Positions 1-11,891 of a stretch of 64,000 bases of DNA are shown one piece after another; position 1 is the stretch's first letter; each line of letters starts with the position of its first letter. Origin of the DNA: Amborella trichopoda. Its lineage: Eukaryota > Streptophyta > Magnoliopsida > Amborellales > Amborellaceae. The translations under genes and the position numbers were made by a program. Under the pieces are notes generated by a model, which was not told where the DNA came from, ran no database searches, and saw only the letters and a list, made by a program, of their open reading frames with translations. The stretch spans positions 2,885,693 to 2,949,692 of the forward strand of contig NW_006500103.1 of NCBI RefSeq assembly GCF_000471905.2. The letters run 5' to 3'.

Positions 1-559
1 AAATATATATATTTAATTGATTATTAATTTAAATAATATATTTTATAAAATCCATGGGGGCCTATAGTGCACATGAGCCCACCGTGTGGCATGTGGGTGG
101 GGGCCGACACGTGCCATATAGGGGTGGTACACCCCACCCTTTTGGATACTCCTTTTTTTGGATTTGTTTTTAAGTTGTTTAATTTTGGAAATAGCATCTT
201 ATATCATGTAGTCATATCTTAGAAAAGAAATATTAACCATGACTTATTTTGTATTTTGGCAAGTTTGTTTTAAACGGATATGGTCAATTTGAATAAATAG
301 TAAATATTGACCTTATCTTATTAATATTTGGTAGTATTTATTTACTTGATAATATTTGACATATCCTTGTGGAATATGTGAGATGGATCATGCAATTTTA
401 TGGAATGCATGATACTTATTTTATTTAAATATATTGATGAGAAAATGGTTTAAGAAGAGGGGGATAATGGTCCAAGCACCTTCCATAATGTTGATGGCCC
501 ATATATGGAATAAATGGCTCAGATCTCTCACCCCACAAGTCACCTTGATCAACGGTCTA

Positions 560-930
560 GATTCAATCTCATGAAAGAGGCAAACTATGGGAAAACCCTA
601 AGAAATCCTAAACCTAAATTTTCACTATAAATAAGGGTGCTCCCCCTCATCTCTAGACAACCTCTCTCTCTCCCCCCCCTAATCTCTCTCTCTCTCTCAT
701 CTCTCTCTCCTATAGGGGTACACCTAAGAAGAAATTAAGAGATGGAAAAATTAGAGGGAGCCTAAGTTAATTTTGGGGGTTAAGCTTTAGTAGAAATTTT
801 AAGTGTGGTTACCTAGTTTGGCCGAAATCAGCTATCCCTGTTTGAGATTGAAGCTAGACCGCAGATCTAGTGCCATTGGATGTGGTGACTCGGTGTGGGG
901 TGTAAAAAGCACGGTTGAGGTAATTTCCAC
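560..930 (+). promoter_or_regulatory. Promoter-like or solo-LTR-like segment
   Basis: A good TATA box (TATAAATA, 626-633) is followed by a long CT-rich tract (660-710). A transcribed-looking segment then runs to a GGTGTAAAAAGCAC motif near 900. TATA, CT tract and short leader together resemble the U3-R-U5 order of a plant LTR retrotransposon, or an orphan promoter. No primer-binding site, partner LTR or adjacent gene was identified, so this rests on pattern alone. Confidence 0.3.
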
Positions 931-1784
931 CATCTTTTCTTTTATTAGCTTGTTCTTTTATTTTATATTCTCAAGCACAGTATTAGGTTGTATGAATGGC
1001 ATCAAATTGTTGAGGTTTATTTTATTGATGTGCTATTTGTTTTTTCGAATATCTATAGTTTGTAATAAGACCATCTATGAGTGATCTTATTACCAAAAAC
1101 GTAAGGGGAGATTATTAAAAAATAAATATTATATTTCTCGGCAAAAGATCACATAGGTCTTTCTTTTAACAATCATTATTAACCGTTGGATATGAAATCA
1201 AGCAGTTGAGAATGTACCATTGATTGAGCACAATGTCCAACAGACTTCAATCTATTAGATTTCACATCCAATGGCTAAAAAAGAGTGTGACCTCCTTGTA
1301 ACAAAAGTAAATGGTCTCCTAGTATACATTCCTTGTATTGTTAAGGTTCAAAATACAATCTTTCTAAAAAAATTATCAAACTACCCATAAGAGAAACTAT
1401 TTAGCATTTTACACTTTCACATCTATTCATTGTCTTTATCATGTATCTTTTGATGGGTATTTCAAAATTTAATCAAAATACATTGGTAAAATGTTAAGGT
1501 AATTCATATCTTATGGTTATTTTGGATGTGGGTGATGATCGAGATTATCAACATGTAGAATTACATCTGAAATACATCTCTATGATGAATATTTAAAGGA
1601 TGCTACATTTGAACACGTATGTCAACAAACAAACCAATACCCCATCCATAGATATTTCGATCAATATGGCCAATGATCAATGTTCTAAGAAAATTATTCT
1701 TCACATAGGTGTAGAATTCGATCTCGTTAAAGAAGTGACCAAATGCATGAGCATGCTCTCATGAGTGTTTTTTTCTTTTTCTTT

Positions 1785-1965
1785 TTTTTTTAGGTAATTC
1801 AGTGGGGAAGTCAGGCCCTTGCCTATTTTTTCATATAGATTAGGGAGTAGCTTTTTTTTAAAAGTATTAGTGGGTGGTGTCAATGAGATTAGAAGCGACA
1901 ACGTGGTAACTAGGTACGGGGGTGCGACCACCTCGACCCAATCCCTTTCTTGCTCTCAAGAGTTG
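1785..1965 (+). repeat. Dispersed repeat, copy 1 (partner at 61.9 kb)
   Basis: A T-run followed by GGTAATTCAGTGGGGAAG, then a TTTTTTCATATAGATTAGG-like block, a GGTGGTGT(C/T)A block and a block ending in CACC. The same order of blocks recurs at about 61905-62080. The two copies are diverged, and no coding potential is seen. Confidence 0.5.
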
Positions 1966-2479
1966 GTAGTCAAATATTTGAACCTCGAAACCTACTGGGT
2001 CGAGGTTAACCCAACCTGGACTGGACCAGATCAGATCCAACCCGACCTAACCTGGACCTTCTAGCACCCCTTTCAAAAGAAGGAGGCCAACTACAATTCA
2101 TAAGCCTTAATCGACAACCTGGCCACCTGTAATCGTATATAGAATGCAGTGGGGCTCCTCTCCTCATTGCAATAACCTCTTTGGCTTCTTTCAAGGAGTA
2201 GTATGTTTACAATTCAAAGGCATATGTTTGTATAATCCAGCTTTGGCCCACAAATAAAGAGAAAATGCCATTTGAATTATAACATTTGACGACCATATAA
2301 AGGTTTGTCCTATAAATATGTACTAATATGAACAGAGACATGACATTAGAGAAAAAGAAACAAGACTATGCATCATGAGTCCCCAATTTCCTTTTTTTTG
2401 TTTCTTGTGATCCAAATGTGGTAGGGAGAATCTAATAATTTAGTCAGTTCATAACAATCTTTTGAAAGGTGGGAAGCAA

Positions 2480-2870
2480 AGTCTACTAAATGATTTCGCT
2501 CGCGGCTTCCTTGGCTAACGCTGACTCGTTGCTCGCTATGCTATACTACAGTAAGTAGGCGGCTAGGCTAAGTCAGCTACTGATCCTCCTAGCAGGCTTC
2601 TTAGTTTTCTTGAAACTCTTGAGCTTGGCTTTGCAGCTGAGCGAGCGAGCTACTGTCTTCGTCCAAAGAATGCTTTGCTTGCTAAGGGAAAGAGTTAAGT
2701 TCGACCGTTGTGGCTTTGCTTGCCCTTGTTTTGGCTCTAGCTACTGGGGAAAAAGTTCTAGTGTGAGCTTTGCTTCGCTTCGGTTCGCTTGCTATGCTAA
2801 GAGAACGCGGTTTCTATGCGTTAGCCATACAAACAGAGAAGACTGAACGTAAGTAGGGGCTTCTATCTCA
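2480..2870. other. Mitochondrial-DNA-like insertion (NUMT candidate)
   Basis: This block differs abruptly in composition from its AT-rich flanks. It is built of CTAGC, GCTTCG, GCTTGCTA and AAGTAGG(C/G)-type words, for example GTAAGTAGGCGGCTAGGC and CTTTGCTTCGCTTCGGTTCG. Such words typify angiosperm mitochondrial spacer DNA. No mitochondrial gene is visible in it. The call rests on composition and word content and has not been aligned to a mitochondrial genome. Confidence 0.4.
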
Positions 2871-3029
2871 TACGATGTCTGCATTGTTAATTCTCAATCA
2901 CAAGGCTAATGGTTTCTAAATAATTGGCTTAAGAGTGAGTAGTCATTCAGATAGTGGGTTAGGTGAAATGAGGCCATTGAAAACAAAAGAAGGATCTTTC
3001 ATGTTAAGTCAGTTATTTCAAGACAACCT

Positions 3030-3845
3030 TTGCCTCCTGCTGATAACAATCAGTGTGCCGATAAGTTCTTTGAGCAAAACCCACATTCGAGGACCCCTGC
3101 TCTTTCTCAAGACCCTCTTCCCCTGCATTTCAATGCCATCAGCCTTCTCTCTCTCTCTCCTCTTTCTTTCTCCTCTCTACCACCCTTTCTAAACCATCCC
3201 CCAAAACCACCTTTCCCATCCCAAAAGAGGAATCTTCAAGCCCCCAAAACCACCAAATGGAAACAGCCAACAATACCCAAATGATGTTGCTCCCCTTATT
3301 CAATCAGCCTGCAAATCCACTTCATGCCCAACAACCTGTGAAGCTACTCGCACAAAAACCACATTTCCCTATCCAAAACCACTCACGATTGACATTGTTT
3401 TGGCATCAATTAGCATCTTTCTTGCTTAATCCATGTCGAAAACCATGTTGGACTCTTCTTTAGGAAACATCAACCAGTCTTCAGATGCCAAGAATTCCTG
3501 AGCTACTCTTCCACTAGGCTCTCAAAGTCAAAAAAGCCAGGGAACAATAAAAACACCCACCAAAGATGTGGACTATTTGAGTGGATTATTGTTTTACCAA
3601 TATGAAATATGTGAATAACACTATGGCTGATTTGAATTCACTAATGGAGCTAACAAGCAATTCTCTAATGGATTACCGGGGGGAAGGAGGGGGTGTTAAC
3701 TTAAAAATAATTTTGAAGATGTATCTAAACAAGACGGAAACAGTTCGGGCTTTTCTTGGTATCTCGAAAGCCCAGCCCGGTGGCAGCCCTACCTGCTTAG
3801 TGGTTGTGAATAGCATAAATCCTTTCTTTTTGAAAATGTTTTAGG
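3030..3845 (+). pseudogene. Decayed pectinesterase-inhibitor-domain (PMEI/PME pro-region) gene
   Basis: Read across frames, the region keeps the order of a plant PMEI domain. There is a start with a hydrophobic leader (near 3133), a Pro-rich spacer, then APLIQSACKSTSCPTTCEAT (around 3290-3350), which resembles the IxxxCxxTxxPxxC signature of this family. Further on, 3600-3665 encodes an MADLNSLMELTSNSLMDY-like segment resembling the '...LTSNALA...' end of PME pro-regions. Stops and frame changes interrupt it throughout (for example TAA at 3190-3192 and stops near 3427 and 3498). No pectinesterase catalytic domain follows. The family assignment is tentative. Confidence 0.35.
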
Positions 3846-4358
3846 GCTATCACCATCAATAGATGACCGAGCCCCCAAAATGTTCTTATCTAAAAAACTT
3901 TCAAGATAATCTTCAATTCAAAGTTCGCATTGTGGGTAATTTGGAGGAAAAAACCAATTCATCATGTGGACAATTTGAAGGAAAAACATCAAGCTTTTAA
4001 AAATCTAGAATGAAATAGTCTCTTTGAGGGGATGATTTGGAGGCGTTTATGAGCTACAGAAACATATATATGCAAGATTAGGCATCTTTTGAGGAGGCCA
4101 TAGTGAAAATCTTGGGAGATATTAAGAGACTTGTTTCTCCATAGCAAGGCCAAACAAGAGAGAGAGAGAGATTTGTAAGTGTTGGAGAGTTGTTTCTCCA
4201 TAGCAATGCCAAACAAGGGAAAGCTTCCACACATTACTTACACAACAGAGGCACTTAAAGAAATGACACAAAGGCACCTAGGTAGGGCACCAGACTTGGA
4301 CCAAAACCCCTAGGGAAGGGCACCTTTGTAACAAAGTCCTTCAATTGTCTTCCCTCTC

Positions 4359-4387
<29 letters not shown>
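3846..4387. other. Intergenic with a local duplication and GA microsatellite
   Basis: Holds two near-identical segments reading TTGTTTCTCCATAGCAA(G/T)GCC (about 4132-4155 and 4190-4212), separated by a GA run, and a long (GA)n tract at 4358-4387. That tract directly abuts the stop codon of the DC1 gene and would therefore be read as (CT)n at the start of its 3' UTR. Confidence 0.6.
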
Positions 4388-4390
<3 letters not shown>

Positions 4391-5113
4391 TCTAGACATG
4401 AAGGCACCAATTACAGCAGCAATCACGGCGGAAGGATCTCCAAGCACCGCTGATATTATGAATTGCACAGCAGTCCCTGCCATCTCACAACACTTCCTTA
4501 CCTTCCCCTTCTTACTCTTATGATGGTTATGAAGCATCCCCTTGAGACTGGGAATCCTAGTGTGGAACTCCAAACTCTTCTTCTTCCCTCCATCAGAGAA
4601 ATAAATCTCCTGCCAAATCTCAACTAACATCTCCTTAACACAAGACACATGGAGATTGTACTTCTTGCATGGTGACCTATAAGACCAACTAGGCCCTTTT
4701 CTCCCACACTTGTGACAAGAGGATGACACTTTCCTATAGAGGAAAAGCCTGATTTCACCATCATCTAGGGCATGAGGGAGCTTTGCACAACAAGGGTGGA
4801 GGTCATAGCCACATCTCTTGCAATGGTACACAAACCCTAACACATCTTTCCCACAAGCATTGCAATACCTCATAAGCTCCCCAGGTGGCTTTTGATGGAA
4901 TTGGAAGGTGCACTTCCTATAGAAAGGGTGATAGATGTCTTGAGAGGCCAGGGCACAATGCAAGTGGAGGTCAAAGTCACAAATATCACATTTGTATTTG
5001 GACCCAATTCCAGCCTCTTTGCACCCATCACACTTGAATGGGATATCAGTGTGCTCAAACTTGAGCTTGTGTTGGGGGTGGCTAGGGTGCACCATTTCTT
5101 TACCAAATTTCAT
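4388..5113 (-). CDS. DC1 (C1-like zinc finger) domain protein
   Basis: A 241-residue single-exon protein of the plant Cys/His-rich DC1 family. These proteins bind zinc and are often linked to hormone or stress signalling; no enzymatic role is known. The first DC1 module (about residues 9-53) has the H-x(11)-C-x2-C ... YKCDICDFDLHLHC pattern. The second (62-109) contains YCNACG ... YHCKRCGYDLHPCC. A third, degenerate module (about 124-158) contains CHKCGRKG and LHVSCV but has lost part of the ligand set. The C-terminus is basic and then hydrophobic (about 213-238: FIISAVL...VIAAVIGAF), which could be a membrane-associating tail. Start: Met1 (5111-5113); Met7 is an equally possible start immediately before HPSHP. 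A (CT)n tract follows the stop directly on the coding strand. Confidence 0.9.
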
Positions 5114-5694
5114 ATTTCTTTCTTATCTCTTACTTGTTTTGGGAGTCAAAAAGTTTGGGGGAGGGGGTATGAACCATACACGTTCACACATATATATAGA
5201 AGTTGAAGTTAGTAGACTTTAACTAAGCCTAGGGTTTGATTTGGGTACTTAAAGTTGCTTATACCTTACATGATAAGTTTGATGAAGTGGAGTCCAATGG
5301 ACAAAAGGTTGAGGCTTGAGTGAGAAGCCTCTAGGTATTTATGCCCGAGAATGGTGGGCATATTTGAGCCATGAGGGGCTCTTGGTTTTATGTTGATTTC
5401 GATTTTGTCTCATGTCCCACATCACCACTTTTTTCACTCATCATGTTCTCATGTCCCTAACTTTTGTTGCCTGGAGTCAAATCACCAGTTACCCTTTAGC
5501 ACAACGTGCTTTTAGTGCCATCTATTATGCTTTGAGCTTTGGAAGCCTTGGTTTACTCTCATAAGCTAGGAAAAAAGAACACAAAATAAAACCTTTGAAT
5601 TAAGAGATTCTATCAACGAAATAATAAGTGTTTATGAAAAGAGGGACAGAGTAGAATGTGGACATCTACAATGGATAGAACTCATTTATATGAA

Positions 5695-6010
5695 AGCTTG
5701 CCAAATAGGACCTAATTTGGGGGTCTAAGCTGGAGCCCTGGTTGACCTGGACCCGACCTGGACTCATTGGATCGAGGTTGATCGGACTTGGACCTCACCC
5801 ATGCGGTTGGGTATTGGTCAAAATATAAAAAATAAACAGTATTTAAATAAAATATAGTATCCATGTTTTCTAATAAAAATATATGCCGTATATAGAAAAT
5901 ACAAGTTGGGTTGGGCCTGACCTAATCTGAAGAGTTCGGGGTTGGACCCAAATCTAACCTGACCTAACAATTAGGTCCATATTGATGGACCTGGACTCAA
6001 CCTGCCACGT
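5695..6010. repeat. GGTCC/GACC-rich dispersed element (family B)
   Basis: A block of alternating GACCTGG, GGACCC and GGTTGG words, with a central AT-rich part carrying AAAATATAAAAAATAAAC and a second GGACC-rich arm. It has the same arm-AT core-arm layout as the copies at 29.9, 36.4 and 37.9 kb. The terminal GGTGGCAA motif is not clear in this copy. Confidence 0.5.
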
Positions 6011-6310
6011 CCAAAATTGGATCGATAAATGCCAATTACTCCGATTAGTCCGTCGATTAGTACACTGAAAAAAAATTCATGCATACATGACCGTTGGAAA
6101 TCGGGCCAGATCCGGATCTGCCAGTGACCGATCCCGAGTTAGTCGGTCGATTTTTAAAAATCGGCCGATCTTTTAAACAATGCAAAATACACATGACCAT
6201 AAGTTGGAATAGTTGAACATAGGTAAAATGTTAAAAAGTTAATAAGATAGGTGTATTTTGATAAATTTTCCAAATTTAAACAAGGAACTTTAAAACAAAA
6301 AACAAAAAAA

Positions 6311-6672
6311 AGTTTATATAGAGCCGAGGCTCTAAACAATCAAATTAGAGCCCACCTCACAAATTTCACTAGAAGAAGTAGTGTTGATGCTCAAATATCC
6401 TCAAATTGATCATCTTGACATCAAGAAGCATGGAAATGAGAAAAAATGGATTTCAAGTTTTGGAAATAGTGCATCTTGTAATGCTTTTTTGGACTGTCAA
6501 TTTTCAAGTTTTCATATAAATGCCCGATCAACATTATTTTTAAAGCTTTAATTTTTATAATTAAAGATGAAAATATATTTTAAAGCTATCACAAAGATTT
6601 AAAACTACATTTCTTAATACTATTTGAAATTGCGCTTTACTTTAATTGTTTAGAGCCTGGGCTCTGTACAAA
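6311..6672. mobile_element. Family-A inverted-repeat element, near-complete copy
   Basis: About 362 bp with matching ends. The left end reads AGTTTATATAGAGCCGAGGC, continuing TCTAAACAATCAAA. The reverse complement of the right end reads AGTTTGTACAGAGCCCAGGC, continuing TCTAAACAATTAAA. That gives a terminal inverted repeat of about 34 bp with few mismatches. The interior has the family hallmark GGAAATAGTGCATCTTGTAA. No coding capacity, so it is a MITE-like non-autonomous element. Confidence 0.75.
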
Positions 6673-7084
6673 CTGCACCCTCTAAACAAATGGAGGATAC
6701 CTTCTTATAATTGAAGGTGATTGCATACGGTAACCGCATCTTTTCACTTGTATGCTTCTCTTTTAGCCAGATGCATGAGCATTGACATGAGTATTGGCGT
6801 TTGTGAGCGGGAAGGTTCAAAAACCATTACGACTTGATACGTTCGCAAAATCATTAAGAAAATAATATACATCCAGAGAAAGTAGTAGTATCAAGATGAT
6901 GGAAAGTAGCGTTAGGTAGTCCGTCCATGTGCAATATCAACTTAGAGTAATGCTGATTAGGAGGGGTGATTTTGTCTAATAAAGATGAGGATCTTAAATT
7001 TTTCCTTAACCGTCTCCGACCTGAATAAAGGAGATAGTTTGTATTAGGTACGCAGACTAAAACTTTGCCACAACTTATCATGAA

Positions 7085-7420
7085 TCATTAGATTTATGTA
7101 GCCGATCCCAAATCATTGGGATAAGACTTGGATGAAGATGATGATGATGACGACACAATGCAAACTTAGGTGGTTTGGCCATCTACAGTGTCGACTTAAA
7201 ACAACACCGATTACGAGGAATGATTTGGTAAAAATAAAAGTTTTTTAAAAAACAAGCAGAATACCCAAAAAGACATGGATAGAAGTAGTGGTAAAAGATA
7301 TAGTGATTTATGGCCTGACTGAGGGTATGACCATTAACAGAGCCAAATAGTATAACAAGATTTATGTAAATCTGATCTCAAATAATTAGAATAAAAATTG
7401 AATGATAACAATGATAATTT
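7085..7420 (+). mobile_element. RTE-type LINE 3' end fragments
   Basis: Two LINE tails are joined here. 7090-7155 encodes the terminal 'ADPKSLG' peptide followed by an (ATG/GAC)n tail. 7163-7420 encodes, with stops, the C-terminal reverse-transcriptase region KLRWFGHLQCRL ... IPKKTWIEVVVKDI ... GLTEGMT, which corresponds to the WFGHVxRRP ... PKKTWxEVVxKDM motif set of plant RTE LINEs. It is truncated and inactive. Confidence 0.7.
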
Positions 7421-8119
7421 CTTTTAATTTATTAGTACAATTTTCATTTTTGTCGGAACCATCTTACATCCCTCCATAATTTTTACATATTTTTTAGAAC
7501 TAGGTCCTCAAGTTTAGACATGTGGCATCAACCAAAAGGTAAAACTTGATGGTAACCCTGCATTTCACCAAGAACTTTTGAGCATTAAGCTGAAAGCAAG
7601 AGAAAATGATGCCTTGTGCCATGTCCTTTAAGGACGCACTCCATACATGCTGTTGGTGGGTCATGTCCTTGTAGGCACACTCTCTCAAGAATGTATGGAG
7701 AGATTTCAATGAAATAAAGTATAAATGAAATGTCCTGTGATAATAGAGAGGAACAAATTCCATTTCTACATCCATCAATAGGTACAAGGAATTTCAATCT
7801 TGCATATAATGGTGGTACAAAGATCAAGGGAACCATGTTATCCTAGTAAAATAATGTCATGCAAATGCTTCAAATGCAGGCCAAGGAAGCAAAACAATAT
7901 TATCCAAGGAATATATAACATCCATTTGCATAAAAAATGGCCATATGATTTAGAAGCATATACTTCTTAAAAGAAATGCATAGTGAATAATATACACACT
8001 GAAAAAGAATTGGAATCAATAGTAAAAGTTGCAAAGATGAAATTAAGATACTAACTTTTGGTTTTTTAAGCGAAAGGAAGAAAACGAGGGACTATATATT
8101 AAAATATAAGAAGTAACGG

Positions 8120-8436
8120 TAGGGATGTTATCGGGCCAGGTCCAGGCAGGCCCCAGTCCAGAACCATGTAAGGTATGCCAGGGCATAAAAGTTTTAGATT
8201 CTAGCCAAGCCCGAATTCATGATAAGGGGGGCTCAAAAAAACAGGGTTGTATAACTATGAGAAATTTTTTTAATGTGCCAATATATAATTTAAAAATTTT
8301 TGGATTGGAACCAGGCTGGGCTATTCCTAGCCCAGCATGAGCCCGAAAATATTTTCGGCCTACAAGGGGCCCTGACAAGTAACCGGAACTAAGCTGAATG
8401 CTGGGCCTAACCAGGGCCCGGTAACAACCCTAAGTA
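8120..8436. repeat. GGGCC-rich dispersed element (family B type)
   Basis: Begins AGGGATGTTATCGGGCCAGG and ends GGGCCCGGTAACAACCCTA, so the two ends are imperfect inverted repeats of about 19 bp. The arms are rich in GGCCC/CCAGG words, and the core (about 8255-8300) is AT-rich. No coding capacity. Confidence 0.55.
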
Positions 8437-8554
8437 ATAATGAATCCCGAGGTCTAACGGTCTATCCTATCGTTTGTTTGGGTATTTTTAATAAATGTTT
8501 GTTCTAATAGAAGGAAAACATTTATATATGGTTACTGGCTTATACTATAGGAGT

Positions 8555-8892
8555 AAAGCAAACCTAAAATATCTTGTAGAAATAAGTATTCAGAAATTTG
8601 GAAACCTTCCAATTAATCATCCGTCGAGTTGTTTTGATATAAAAAAAAAAATGAATTTGAATTTCTAAAAATAGTGCATCTTATAACAAGTTATCTAAAC
8701 CATCATTTTCAAGATTTTCAAATGTTTATAGATCTTATTAATCCGTATTGTTTTTATATTTAAAATTTTCATAATTAGGATTGAACATGGATTTTCAAGC
8801 TAACGGGAAATTTTTAATATAACTACTGGCAAAAACTAAAGGTGTGCTATAGTTGTATAGTGTAAGGTAGGGCACCTTGTACAAACCTCACC
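8555..8892. mobile_element. Family-A element, diverged copy
   Basis: Contains the interior hallmarks AAAATAGTGCATCTTATAAC, ATCTAAACCATCATTTTCAA and a degraded right end near GGGCACCTTGTACAAACC. The left end is eroded and its boundary is approximate. Confidence 0.5.
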
Positions 8893-9924
8893 CACAAAAG
8901 AAAAGAACGCCTTTTGTACTACATAATTATAAAAAATAAAAAACTTCTTGTTAAAACAATGCCCTATTTGTAAATAATAAATTAACTATGTTCCTTGGCT
9001 TCCTTATCTATGTAGAATATAACCAATGTTTTCAAATTTTATTGTTTTATACTATTTTCTTATTTGACTGTTAATTAATTTTCCATTTAAAAGAGGAGAG
9101 TCTTGATTTGTCCCATGCACTCAATAATCTGATCAGCGAGAAACAGTCATTAATATAGAGCGAGAAACAGATTGTACAGACCATTTTCTGTTCAATTTTA
9201 ACCGCAATAACCACAGCAATATTCCTTTAAGCAAAAAGCTTGTCATGGTTAGATTCTCAAATCAGTACAGCTGATTGAGCTGATCTAAGAAGCATCAGCC
9301 ACACTTTTAACCAATCCAAGCATCAGCCACACTTTTAACCAATCAAATCCATTAAGCATCATTTTCCTCTGGGGAAGGGACACCATACACCAGCGTTCAA
9401 GAAGAAAATTATAAAGGGAACTCTGATGCCAAGTGGGCACCCGGTGATCTAAGTCGGATTGCATATTGCCGACTCAGATCATCATCTCTGGAATCACCAG
9501 AGTTTGTGGAGTGAATTGGGCAGTTCATTACAATCAACTGCCCCGTTCAAGCCAAACCGGGGAGATGCGGTCATCCGGGAGCATTTGAATCCGGGACCCC
9601 AATTCCGATCTGATTCACCAATTCTGAATTCGGATTGGTGATTTTGGTATCACTACCCTACACCACTAACTCATGGCATATTTTACACCACTAGGGCATC
9701 CACCACTCATTTACATTGAAGGGACATTTGAGATTAACCTTAGTTTACATGAGTTTAACCTTAGTTCCCCAATGCCAGTTGACTTATATCCATCCAGGCA
9801 CAGTTAATCTAAACCATCTATCATCGAAAACATATCTGTGGTGCACTTTATGCAAGGTGAATTGCATGTGGTGTATTTTCCATTTATGGTATTCTTTCCT
9901 CGCTATTTTAAGGAAAGAAAATGT

Positions 9925-10290
9925 TCATACAATCAAATTAAGAGACACCGAAAAAATACAATACAAAAAATTGTTTTGATGCCAAAAAATCAAATCCGAT
10001 CATCTTGACCTTGAACTACATGGACTAAAAAAAATTAACTTCTAAGTTTTGGAAATAGTGCATCATGTAATGCATTATCTAAACCATTAAGTTTCAAGAT
10101 TTTCAAGCATTCATAGATCTGTTTGATCTACACTATTTTTTAAGCTTTAAATTTTATAATTAGATATTAAAATAAATAAATTTTTACGCCATCACATGGA
10201 TTTTCGATACCAAAACGACATCTTTCGACACCATTTGAAGGTGCGCCTTACTTTGATTGTTTAGAGCCTCATCCTTAAACAACCACACCC
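9925..10290. mobile_element. Family-A element, diverged copy
   Basis: Interior hallmarks GGAAATAGTGCATCATGTAA and ATTTTATAATTAGATATTAA are followed by AAACGACATCTTTCGACACC. The right end carries TTTGATTGTTTAGAGCCTC, which matches the right inverted repeat of the 6.3 kb copy. The left end is degraded. Confidence 0.6.
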
Positions 10291-11891
10291 TTTAAGGAAA
10301 GGCCTGGTAATATCCATGTGGTCATGGTACAATAATAACAATGTGATTTATAATCATCCATTCAATGGATTGAATGGTGATAGAGGAAGAGTAGGAGTAT
10401 ACAGTGCCATTAGTGACATGTTTAGTGCGACCCATTCCCCTCCATCACCATCCAACTTGTTGATAGATTGCGAGGGCCTCATGGTCATGTTGTTATGATA
10501 ACTGTGGATCATATTATGAGAGCCCTTTGGGTTCTCACTCTTGGTTTTTATTTTTATTTTTTTTTGGATAAATTATATGGCTTTTAATACTATGCTAGCT
10601 TATTGACTTTAAAATAGTTTACTTGCAACTCCTTAATTATCTAAGATTTGACAGAGAGGAGCGAAAATCCTTAACTGTCCATGATTGACCTAGGTGTTGC
10701 TAGTAGACTTCAAACCCAAATAGTAGCATGTACACGTCCCTATAAATTTTAAGACCACATATTTTGACAAGTTCACTTGAACCCCCTAATCATTAATAAA
10801 TTCGAGGTCGGTAAGCCAGTTGACATCCATAAGAAAAAGAAAGAAACAATTCAAAATCGTGTAAGCAACTGACTTAACAACGTATTGAGCCAAACTTAAA
10901 TTGACAGTTAGAACCAGACGGAATAGGCGAATTGCTGATTCGGTTTGTAATTTGCCAATTACCTCCAAAAAAGCCCATTTTTTGTTCTATTTCAGCCCAA
11001 TCTACGACAACGGAGCGGACTTGCATGAGGATTTTTTTATATGCAATCCAGAATAAGCATGCTGTTTTTAAATACTTTGGTGGACATGGGAGCATTGAGT
11101 GCAATAAAACATTAACCATACAGTCAAAACAATGCTTACTGGCAGGTTTCCCGATTGCAGCAGCAGAATTAAAGGAATTAACTGGTTCTCCTCATCAACT
11201 TTTAAATTTTTTTAAAAAAAATCTATGTTTTCTTTATAAATATTCTTATATGTTCCATTGGTTGCTTTGCCTCTTGGGGAAGCAATTGAATTTGTAACAT
11301 ACTCTACACAACAAAAAAATTTAATAAATTCTTCTGATTTCTTTTGGAGAAAAGCAATCAAATCAGATCAAAACTGGGGACCTAATTCTCCAATTATATA
11401 TCGATCAAAACTTAACAAGGGAATACAAATAAAAACGATCAGCTGCTTGTTTTCTAGCTTCCTAGCTTAAGACCAAAAGGATCAAAAGCAAAAGTACTTG
11501 TTTCTCCTGGGGTTGGCCTATTAGCTCATTACCCTTGCTCATTAGAAACATTAAGAGACTTACATAAACTATACTTTCTCAAGATTGAGCAACTAATCCA
11601 ATTTAACAAATATTTTGTCTCTTCAAAGAAAAATAAAAAATCGAATAATGGATTCAAGCCCATCACTCAATTGGACAGCAGTTGTTGTTGCTGCCTTGAG
11701 GTCATCGTTTCAAACTTTTAAACCTTAGTGATGCATTCACAATCTCCATAAGATAAATGACTTTCTTTTATTCACTGCCTTCCTCCATAATTCCAGGGAA
11801 AAGTCTTTCTTTCATTATACAAAATGATAAACACTGATGCAATAATACATTCACAACCTTTTCTCCAATTCTAAAGGAAAGGATGCTTTCA

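Larger units (their letters stand above)
1..2479. other. Intergenic, AT-rich, with repeat relics
   Basis: No convincing coding region. The stretch holds an LTR/promoter-like segment (about 560-930), a repeat shared with 61.9-62.1 kb (about 1785-1965) and a short GGTCC/GACC-rich repeat (about 1995-2065). The short open frames here are low-complexity or repeat-derived and match no family I recognise. Confidence 0.6.
5114..11891. other. Long intergenic region filled with repeat relics
   Basis: No gene recognised. It contains GGTCC/GACC-rich elements (about 5695-6010 and 8120-8436), family-A inverted-repeat elements (6311-6672, about 8555-8892 and 9925-10290), an RTE-type LINE 3' end (7085-7420) and a tandemly doubled segment GCATCAGCCACACTTTTAAC near 9290-9345. 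A possible promoter for the DC1 gene lies just right of 5113. The rest (for example 10.3-11.9 kb) is AT-rich with no recognisable content. Confidence 0.6.

Noticed and set aside
4870-5222. Frames of 76-104 codons overlapping the DC1 gene on either strand
   Set aside because: They lie inside the DC1 coding region, have no domain content and are explained by it.
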